Source of the DNA: Falsiroseomonas tokyonensis
GTDB taxonomy: Bacteria > Pseudomonadota > Alphaproteobacteria > Acetobacterales > Acetobacteraceae
Direction of reading: 5' to 3'
Assembly (NCBI RefSeq): GCF_019024325.1
Contig: NZ_JAFNJS010000006.1
Span: forward strand, 248,001 to 312,000
DNA length: 64,000 bases
Each line of letters begins with the position of its first letter. Positions within the stretch are counted from its first letter, which is position 1. Shown here one piece after another: positions 58,016 through 64,000 of this stretch. The notes under the pieces are model-generated. The model made no database searches and was not told the origin of the DNA. It saw only the letters and a list, made by a program, of their open reading frames with translations. A program made the position numbers and the translations under genes.

Positions 58016-59917
58016 ATGATCACCTGGTTCCGCGCCCTCACCCAGACTTGGTTCGCCAAGATCCTCTTCCTGCTGCTGGTCGCGTCCTTTGCCATCTGGG
58101 GCATCGAGGACACGGTCCGCAACTTCGGCCGGGAAACCGCCGTGGTCAGCATGGAAGGCGGCGATATCGAGGTGCCGGAGGCCCAGATGGCGGCGCGGCG
58201 CGAATTGCAGCGCATCCAGTCCCAGCTCGGCACCGGCTTCGAGGCGGAGGAGCCGCTGCGTCGCGCCATCGCCATGCAGGCGGTGGAACAGCTGATCGCG
58301 GAACGGGCCCAGCGCGCGGAAGCCGCCCGGCTGAACCTCGCCACGCCGGATGAGGCGGTGCAGGCCTATGTCTTCTCCATCCCCAATTTCCAGACGGCGG
58401 GCCAGTTCGACCGGCTGATCCTGGACCAGTGGCTGCGGCAGAACGACATGACGGAGGCGCAGTTCCTGCGCCTGGTGCGCGACGACCTGCAGCGCATCCA
58501 GCTCTCCGGCGCGGTGCGCGCCGGCGCCCCCGCCCCGGACCTGCTGGCCCGCGCCTTGGTGCGCTACGAGCAGGAGCGCCGCGTGGCGCAGGTGGTGGAA
58601 CTGCCCCTGCTGGATGCGCCGGAGCCGGAGCCGCCGACCGAGGCGCAGCTGGCCCGCTACCACGAGAACAACCCGGAGCGCTTCTCCACCCCCGCGCTGC
58701 GGGAGGCGACGGTGGCCGTGCTGACGGCGGAGACACTGGCCGACCAGATCGAGGTCTCGGAGGCCGATATCGCCGCCGCCTATGAGGCGCGCCGCAGCCA
58801 GTTCGAGACCCCGGAGCGCCGCGACCTGCAGCAGGCCCTGCTGCAGACGGAAGCGGCCGCCCGGCAGATCGCCGAGGCCTGGCGCGCCAATCCCGATTTC
58901 GCCGCCATCCAGCAGCAGGTGGAGGCCGCCGGTGGCGCCGCGCTGGCACTCGGCAACGTGCCGCGCGCCGACCTGCCGATCGAGGCCCTGGCGCAGGCCG
59001 CCTTCGCGGCGCCGGAGGGCGGCGTGACCGATCCGGTGCAGTCCCCCTTCGGCTGGCACGTGATGCGCGTGGCCGGCATCACCCCCGCCACGACCTCGAC
59101 CCTCGCCGAGGTCAGCGACCGGCTGCGCCAGGACCTGGCGCTGGAACGCGCCGGTGACCTGGCCTTCGAGCGCGCCAACCGGCTGGAGGATGCGCTGGCC
59201 GGCGGCGCCACGCTGGAAGCGGCGGCGCGGGAATACGGGCTGACCGTCACCCGCGTGACGCTGGACGCGGAGGGCCGCGACGCGGAGGGCCTGCCCGTCG
59301 TGCTGCCGGTGCCGGTCGCCGCCCGTGCCGAGGCGATCCGCGCCATCTTCGCCGCCGAACAGGGCCGCGCGCCACGGCTGCAGGAGCTGCGCGAGGCCGA
59401 AGGCTTCATGGGCATCGAGCTGCATGCGGTTCGCCCGCCGGCGCTGCGGCCACTGGCCGAGGTGGAGGCCGATGTGCGCCTGGCCTGGATCAACGACCAG
59501 AAGCGCCGGGCGCAGGAGGAGAAGGCGGCCGCCCTGCTCGCCGCCGTGCGCGGCGGCCAGACGCTGGAAGCCGCCGCCGCCGCCGCCGGCCTGACCAGCG
59601 CCCGCATGGGGCCCTTCGGCCGCCAGCCGGAAGCCGGCGCGCCGGGGCTGACCGTGCCGCGGGAATTGCTGCCGGTGCTGTTCAACATCCGGGTCAACGA
59701 GCCCACCATGGTGCCGACCGCCGCCGGCTTCGCCGTGGCGCAGCTGCTGGAGGTGGTCTCGGCCGACCCCGCCGCGGACCCCACGGCGCTGGAGAATGCC
59801 AAGCGCAGCGCGCAGCAGCAGATGGCGGATGACCTGAACGCCGCCTATGTCGCCGCGCTGCGCGCCCGCGCCGAGCCGCGGATCAGCCCGACCTTGTTGC
59901 AGCAGGTGGTGCCATGA
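58016..59917 (+). CDS. ppiD: SurA/PpiD-type periplasmic peptidyl-prolyl isomerase
   Basis: PpiD-type foldases are anchored in the inner membrane and help newly exported proteins fold. The 633-residue protein has one N-terminal membrane segment (AKILFLLLVASFAIWGIED), a SurA-like helical domain (about 36-260), and a parvulin-type domain ending in SPFGWHVMRVAGI near 350. A long helical C-terminal part follows. The ppiD-trpE order is conserved in alphaproteobacteria. The end overlaps trpE in an ATGA. Confidence 0.88.
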   Translation: MITWFRALTQTWFAKILFLLLVASFAIWGIEDTVRNFGRETAVVSMEGGDIEVPEAQMAARRELQRIQSQLGTGFEAEEPLRRAIAMQAVEQLIAERAQRAEAARLNLATPDEAVQAYVFSIPNFQTAGQFDRLILDQWLRQNDMTEAQFLRLVRDDLQRIQLSGAVRAGAPAPDLLARALVRYEQERRVAQVVELPLLDAPEPEPPTEAQLARYHENNPERFSTPALREATVAVLTAETLADQIEVSEADIAAAYEARRSQFETPERRDLQQALLQTEAAARQIAEAWRANPDFAAIQQQVEAAGGAALALGNVPRADLPIEALAQAAFAAPEGGVTDPVQSPFGWHVMRVAGITPATTSTLAEVSDRLRQDLALERAGDLAFERANRLEDALAGGATLEAAAREYGLTVTRVTLDAEGRDAEGLPVVLPVPVAARAEAIRAIFAAEQGRAPRLQELREAEGFMGIELHAVRPPALRPLAEVEADVRLAWINDQKRRAQEEKAAALLAAVRGGQTLEAAAAAAGLTSARMGPFGRQPEAGAPGLTVPRELLPVLFNIRVNEPTMVPTAAGFAVAQLLEVVSADPAADPTALENAKRSAQQQMADDLNAAYVAALRARAEPRISPTLLQQVVP

Positions 59918-61419
59918 CGGAGCTGTCCAGCTTCGCCGCCTTCGCCGCGGGCCTGGCCGCCGGGCGCGGCCAGGTGGTGTTCCGCGAGCGCGTGGCGGAC
60001 CTCGATACGCCGGTCGGCGCCTATCTGCGCCTGGTGCAGGGGCGCCAGAATGCCTTCCTGCTGGAATCGGTGGAGGGCGGCGCGGCGCGCGGGCGCTTCT
60101 CCGCGCTGGGCATGGAGCCGGACCTGGTCTGGCGCTGCCGGGACGGGAAGGCGGAGATCAATCGCCACGCCCTCTCCGCCCCGCATGCCTTCGAGGCGGA
60201 CCCCAGCCCGCCGCTGGATAGCCTGCGGACGCTGGTACAGGCGACGCGGATGCCGATGCCGGCGGGCCTGCCCTCCATCGCCGCCGGGCTGTTCGGCTAT
60301 CTCGGCTACGACATGGTCCGGCATATGGAGCGGCTGCCGGCGACCAACCCCGATGTGCTCGGCATCCCCGAGGCGGTGATGATCCGCCCGACGCTGGTCG
60401 CGGTCTTCGACCATGTGCGGGATACGCTGACCCTGGTGACGCCGGTCTGGCCGGAGGCGGCGCCGGATCCGAAGGCTGCCTGGGACCTGGCGCAGGCCCG
60501 GCTGGACGAGGCCGAGGCGGCGCTCGACCGCCCCCTGCCCCGCCCGGCGCCGCCCGCCAGCCTACCGGTACCGCCGGCGCCCACCTCCAATTTTTCTCCA
60601 GCGGGCTACAAGGCGGCAGTCCTGAAGGCGAAGGAATACATCGCCGCCGGGGACGTGTTTCAGGTGGTGCCCGCACAGCGCTTCACCGCGCCCTTCGGCC
60701 TGCCGCCGTTTTCGCTGTACCGCGCGCTGCGACGGCTGAACCCGGCGCCCTACCTGTTCTTCCTGGACCTGAACGGGTTGTCGCTGGTCGGCGCCTCGCC
60801 CGAGATCCTGGTCAGCGTGAAGCATGGCGAGGTGAAGCTGCGCCCCTTGGCCGGCACGCGCCCCCGCGGCGCGACGCCGGAGGAGGATGCGCGGCTCGAA
60901 CGCGAATTGCTGGCCGATCCGAAGGAGCTGGCCGAGCACCTGATGCTGATCGACCTCGGCCGCAACGATGTGGGGCGTGTGGCGGAGATCGGCTCCGTGC
61001 GCGTGACCCAGAAATTCCAGGTCGAGCGCTACTCCCAGGTCATGCACATCATGTCCGAGGTGGTGGGTAGGCTGCGCCCGGGGCTGGATGCGCTGGATGC
61101 GCTGGCCGCCGGCTTCCCGGCCGGCACGCTGTCCGGTGCACCCAAGGTGCGGGCAATGCAGATCATCGAGGAGCTGGAGCCGTCCCGCCGCGGCGCCTAT
61201 GCCGGCGGCGTGGGGTATTTCGGCGCCGATGGCGACATGGACATCTGCATCGCGCTGCGCACCGCCCTGGTGAAGGACGGGCTGATGCATGTGCAGGCCG
61301 GCGCCGGGGTGGTGGCGGATAGCGACCCGGAGGCCGAGTACCAGGAGACCCACCAGAAGGCGCGCGCCCTGTTCCGCGCCGCCGAGGAAGCCGTGCGCTT
61401 CGCGGCGCAACGGCGGTGA
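59914..61419 (+). CDS. trpE: Anthranilate synthase component I
   Basis: TrpE converts chorismate to anthranilate, the first step of tryptophan synthesis, with ammonia delivered by TrpG. The 501-residue protein has the regulatory-site segment NAFLLESVEGG, the core NPAPYLFFLDLNGLSLVGASPEILV read in parts, RPLAGTRPRG, LLADPKELAEHLMLIDLGRND, and GTLSGAPKVRAMQIIEELEP. TrpG is not fused and is not the next gene, which is unusual for this gene order. A structured repeat and a converging ABC transporter operon follow instead. Confidence 0.96.
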   Translation: MTELSSFAAFAAGLAAGRGQVVFRERVADLDTPVGAYLRLVQGRQNAFLLESVEGGAARGRFSALGMEPDLVWRCRDGKAEINRHALSAPHAFEADPSPPLDSLRTLVQATRMPMPAGLPSIAAGLFGYLGYDMVRHMERLPATNPDVLGIPEAVMIRPTLVAVFDHVRDTLTLVTPVWPEAAPDPKAAWDLAQARLDEAEAALDRPLPRPAPPASLPVPPAPTSNFSPAGYKAAVLKAKEYIAAGDVFQVVPAQRFTAPFGLPPFSLYRALRRLNPAPYLFFLDLNGLSLVGASPEILVSVKHGEVKLRPLAGTRPRGATPEEDARLERELLADPKELAEHLMLIDLGRNDVGRVAEIGSVRVTQKFQVERYSQVMHIMSEVVGRLRPGLDALDALAAGFPAGTLSGAPKVRAMQIIEELEPSRRGAYAGGVGYFGADGDMDICIALRTALVKDGLMHVQAGAGVVADSDPEAEYQETHQKARALFRAAEEAVRFAAQRR

Positions 61420-61422
61420 CTT

Positions 61423-61577
61423 AAGCCCTCCCCCGCGCTTGCGGGGGGTCGCGGCACTGCCGCGACGCCAAAGGCTGGTTGGGTGGGGGTTGCGCGAGAG
61501 CGCCCCATTGATTGGCTTGGGCGCGACCCGGCAGCCCCCCCACCCAACCCTCCCCCCCCCTTCGGGGGAGAGGGCTT
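61423..61577. repeat. Nested inverted-repeat element between trpE and oppF (member 3)
   Basis: The ends AAGCCCTC-CCCCC (61423-61434) and GGGGGAGAGGGCTT (61564-61577) are inverted copies with one 2-base gap. Inside are 13-bp perfect arms GGTTGGGTGGGGG (61477-61489) and CCCCCACCCAACC (61537-61549), an inner CGCCC/GGGCG pair, the hairpin GTCGCGG-CACTG-CCGCGAC (61448-61466), and a CCCC-CTTCG-GGGG hairpin near 61556-61568. It fills almost the whole gap between the converging genes and may end transcription on both strands. Confidence 0.7.
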
Positions 61578-61582
61578 CTGGA

Positions 61583-62617
61583 TCACGCCGCGACCAGCGG
61601 CTCCCCGACCCTGTCGCGCCCTTCCTCCACCGCATGGCACGCCGCCAGCGTCTCCGGCGTCCCCCGCGCGGGGATCATCTCCGGCCGCTCCACCTTGCAG
61701 CGGTCATTGGCCAGCGGGCAGCGCGGGTGGAAGGGGCAGCCGGTCGGCGGGCTGATCGGGCTCGGCACCTCGCCGCCCACCGGGATGCGCTGCCGGCCGG
61801 TCATCTCCAGATCCGGAATCGCCTCCATCAGCGCCCGCGTATAGGGGTGGCGCGGGGTGGTGAAGAGCGTCTCCGCCGGCGCCAGCTCCACCAGCCGGCC
61901 GAGATACATCACCCCCACCCGGTCGCTGATCTGCCGCACGACCGCCAGGTTGTGGCTGATGAACAGGTAGGTCAGCCCCAACCGCTGCTGCAGATCCTTC
62001 ATCAGGTTCAGGATCTGCGCCTGCACCGAGACGTCGAGCGCCGAAGTCGGCTCGTCACACACCAGGAATTCCGGGTTCGAGGAGAGCGCCCGCGCGATGG
62101 AAATGCGCTGCCGCTGCCCGCCCGAGAATTCATGCGGGAATTTCTGGCCGTCGAGCGGGGAAAGGCCGACCTGCGTCAGCAGTTCCGCCACCCGCGCCGT
62201 GATCTCGTCCTCGGACTTCAGCAGGCCGAAGGCGCGGATCGGCTCGGCGATGATGTCCCGCACGCGCCAGCGCGGATTCAGGCTGGCATAGGGGTCCTGG
62301 AAGATCATCTGCATGCGGCGGCGCTGGGTGCTGTCCGCGCGCGCCTCCGACAGGTCCTTGCCATCGAAGATCACGCTGCCGCGCGTCGGGCCATAGAGGC
62401 CGACGACCAGCCGCGCCACGGTGGACTTGCCGCAACCGCTTTCGCCGACCAGCGAGAGCGTGGTGCCCTTCTGGATGGCGAAGGAAACGCCATCGACCGC
62501 GCGCAGCGTGCGCTTGCCCTCGCGCGCCAGCAGGCGCTGCACCAGGGGGCGGGAGACGTCGAAGTGGCGCGCCACGTCGATGGTCTCGAGCATCGGGGTG
62601 CCATCGGCGTTACGCAT
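61583..62617 (-). CDS. oppF: Peptide ABC transporter ATP-binding protein (OppF/DppF type)
   Basis: One of the two ATPase subunits that power peptide uptake. The 344-residue protein has the Walker A motif in VGESGCGKST, the signature FSGGQRQRISIARAL, Walker B with LVCDEPTSALDVSVQA, and the switch histidine in FISHNLAVV. The C-terminal oligopeptide-transporter tail contains CPFHPRCPLANDRCKVERPE, a cysteine cluster typical of this subfamily. The frame overlaps oppD by 8 bp. The ATG at 62617 or a second one at residue 9 could be the start. The ligand is not predictable from the ATPase. Confidence 0.93.
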   Translation of the reverse strand: MRNADGTPMLETIDVARHFDVSRPLVQRLLAREGKRTLRAVDGVSFAIQKGTTLSLVGESGCGKSTVARLVVGLYGPTRGSVIFDGKDLSEARADSTQRRRMQMIFQDPYASLNPRWRVRDIIAEPIRAFGLLKSEDEITARVAELLTQVGLSPLDGQKFPHEFSGGQRQRISIARALSSNPEFLVCDEPTSALDVSVQAQILNLMKDLQQRLGLTYLFISHNLAVVRQISDRVGVMYLGRLVELAPAETLFTTPRHPYTRALMEAIPDLEMTGRQRIPVGGEVPSPISPPTGCPFHPRCPLANDRCKVERPEMIPARGTPETLAACHAVEEGRDRVGEPLVAA

Positions 62618-63596
62618 GGCGCGGCACTCCCTGCTCGGCGTAGAGCCAGCAGGCGGCGAGATTCTCCCGCGCCGGCATCAGCTCCGGCCGCTCCATGCGG
62701 CAGCGGTCGAAGACCTGCGGGCAGCGCGGATTGTAGGGGCAGCCGCGCGGGATGGCGGAAAGCCGCGGCATGGAGCCGTCGATCTGCTGCAGCCGCTCCA
62801 GCCGCCGCCCGACGGGCGGGATGGAGCCCATGAGGCCCGCGGAATAGGGGTGGCTGGCGTTCAGCACGACGTTGCGCACCGCACCGATCTCGACGATGCG
62901 GCCGGCATACATCACGGCCACGCGGTCTGCCGTCTCCGCGATCACGCCCATGTCGTGGGTGACCAGCATCATGCTGGTGCCCTTGTCGCGGGCGAGCGAC
63001 TTCAGCAGCGTGATCACCTGCGCCTGGATCGAGACATCCAGCGCCGTGGTCGGCTCATCCGCCACGATCAGCTTCGGCTCCGCGCAGAGCGCGAGTGCGA
63101 TCACCACGCGCTGGCGCATGCCGCCGGAGAACTCATGCGGGTAGCTGTCGATGCGCTGGCTGGCGGCGGGGATGCCGACGAGTTCCAGCCACTCGATCGC
63201 CTTGGCTCGTGCCTGTGCCGGGTTCAGCGGCAGGTGCGTGACCATCGTCTCCACCAGCTGCTGGCCCACGGTGTAGAGCGGGTTCAGCGTGGTCAGCGGA
63301 TCCTGGAAGATCGCGCCGATCTCCCGCCCCCGCAGCTTGCGCAACTCGGCATAGGGCAGGTTGTCGATGCGGCGGCCGTTGAGCAGGATCTGGCCGCCGG
63401 CGATGCGGCCGGGGGGCTCCAGCAGCCCGATGATGGCGGCGCCGGTCATGGACTTGCCGGCGCCGGATTCGCCGACCACGCCCAGCACCTCGCCATGCGC
63501 GATGGAGAAGGAGACGTCGTCGAGGGCGACCAGGGTGCCGCGGCGCGTCGGGAACTCGACGCGCAGATTGCGGACTTCAAGCAGGGGTGCGGTCAT
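62610..63596 (-). CDS. oppD: Peptide ABC transporter ATP-binding protein (OppD/DppD type)
   Basis: The partner ATPase of OppF. The 328-residue protein has Walker A GESGAGKSM, the signature HEFSGGMRQRVVIALAL, Walker B with LIVADEPTTALDVSIQAQ, and VTHDMGVIAETADRV. The C-terminal cluster CPYNPRCPQVFDRCRMERPE is equivalent to the one in OppF. In related transporters this region can hold an iron-sulfur cluster; here that is only a possibility. The start at 63596 shares one base with the oppC stop (TAATG). Confidence 0.93.
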   Translation of the reverse strand: MTAPLLEVRNLRVEFPTRRGTLVALDDVSFSIAHGEVLGVVGESGAGKSMTGAAIIGLLEPPGRIAGGQILLNGRRIDNLPYAELRKLRGREIGAIFQDPLTTLNPLYTVGQQLVETMVTHLPLNPAQARAKAIEWLELVGIPAASQRIDSYPHEFSGGMRQRVVIALALCAEPKLIVADEPTTALDVSIQAQVITLLKSLARDKGTSMMLVTHDMGVIAETADRVAVMYAGRIVEIGAVRNVVLNASHPYSAGLMGSIPPVGRRLERLQQIDGSMPRLSAIPRGCPYNPRCPQVFDRCRMERPELMPARENLAACWLYAEQGVPRHA

Positions 63597-64000
63597 TATC
63601 GGAGCTTCGGGTTCAGGGCGTCGCGCAGCCAGTCGCCCAGCAGGTTCACGGACAGCACCAGTAGAATGAGGGCAATGCCGGGGAAGATGGTGATCCACCA
63701 CTCGCCCGAGAACAGGAAGTCATTGCCGATACGAATCAGTGTGCCCAGCGAGGGCTGGGTCGGCGGCACGCCGACGCCGAGGAAGGAGAGCGTCGCCTCC
63801 GCCAGCACGGCGAAGCCGAGGTTCAGCGTGGCAATCACCAGCACCGGCCCCAGCACGTTGGGCAGCACATGCGTCACCATGATGCGCGCCCGGGACAGGC
63901 CGATGACGCGCGCCGCCTGCACATATTCCTTGTTGCGCTCCACCATGGCGGAGCCGCGCACGGTGCGGGCGAAGGAGGGCCAGTTGGAGATGCCGATGGC
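63596..64000 (-). CDS. oppC: Peptide ABC transporter permease (OppC/DppC type), C-terminal part
   Basis: Only the last 134 codons are present; the gene begins beyond the right edge. The visible part has the EAA loop in EYVQAARVIGLSRARIMVTH (the coupling helix that contacts the ATPases). It also has LPNVLGPVLVIATLNLGFAVLAEA, SFLGVGVPPTQPSLGTLI, and a last membrane segment near FPGIALILLVLSVNLLGDWLRDALNP. It is the permease of the same peptide transporter as oppD and oppF; oppB and the binding protein should lie further upstream, outside the window. Confidence 0.93.
   Translation of the reverse strand, partial: AIGISNWPSFARTVRGSAMVERNKEYVQAARVIGLSRARIMVTHVLPNVLGPVLVIATLNLGFAVLAEATLSFLGVGVPPTQPSLGTLIRIGNDFLFSGEWWITIFPGIALILLVLSVNLLGDWLRDALNPKLR

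Overview
The window is a GC-rich (roughly 70% by eye), gene-dense stretch of a chromosome from an alphaproteobacterium, most likely an acetic-acid-bacteria relative of the Roseomonas type (Acetobacteraceae, Rhodospirillales). The reasons are the gene orders: tpiA/secG/pyrG/eno/ftsB/pdhABC/lpd/lipA, the acpS-lepB-rnc-era-recO chain, an E1-beta subunit carrying its own lipoyl domain, a RibBA whose GTP cyclohydrolase II half is degenerate, and a bacterial Bpt aminoacyl-transferase. The taxonomic call is an inference from these features, not a database result. No tRNA, rRNA, CRISPR array, insertion sequence or prophage was recognised.

Layout. 1-5.6 kb (minus strand): rpiB, glyA, nrdR, ribD, ribE, ribBA and the start of ribH, a one-carbon and riboflavin block with two related intergenic repeat elements. 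5.8-8.4 kb (plus): an O-acetylhomoserine sulfhydrylase-type enzyme, hemB and a small unknown protein. 8.4-12.1 kb: alpha/beta hydrolase and CoA-transferase facing an aldehyde dehydrogenase. 12.1-14.2 kb: the least explained region, four tandem paralogues of a small exported four-cysteine protein, bounded by two long palindromes. 14.5-19.3 kb: a penicillin-acylase-type hydrolase, an RDD membrane protein, bpt and a DUF900 hydrolase. 19.4-28.8 kb (mostly minus): rpoZ, rsh, acpS, lepB, rnc, era, recO, parC, interrupted by one membrane protein gene on the other strand. 28.9-33.5 kb: folK, a family-5 uracil-DNA glycosylase, a 24-residue membrane peptide, glutathione peroxidase, a sulfite-oxidase-like molybdoenzyme, a tandem lipoprotein pair and a secreted hydrolase. 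33.6-41.2 kb: smpB and dapA facing a five-gene unit (lytic transglycosylase, hydrolase, pgpA, cinA-type deamidase, M20 dipeptidase) in which every junction is an ATGA overlap, then a PhyH-type dioxygenase. 41.2-50.9 kb (minus): threonine aldolase, GST, phosphoesterase, and the pyruvate dehydrogenase and lipoate set. 51.1-61.4 kb: MFS transporter, ftsB, eno, two small unknown proteins, pyrG, secG, tpiA, then ppiD-trpE on the plus strand. 61.6-64 kb (minus): the end of a peptide ABC transporter operon (oppC partial, oppD, oppF).

Most genes are housekeeping, and several blocks act together: RibD, RibB, RibH and RibE make riboflavin; PdhA, PdhB, PdhC and Lpd form pyruvate dehydrogenase, with LipA supplying the lipoyl cofactor; LepB, SecG and the periplasmic foldase serve protein export; Rsh, RpoZ, Rnc and Era serve RNA and stringent control. 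The best candidates for something undescribed are the four-member exported-protein cluster at 12.2-14.2 kb, the paralogous lipoprotein pair at 31.7-32.7 kb, the very small membrane proteins at 30.2 and 55.0 kb, and several families of structured intergenic repeats.
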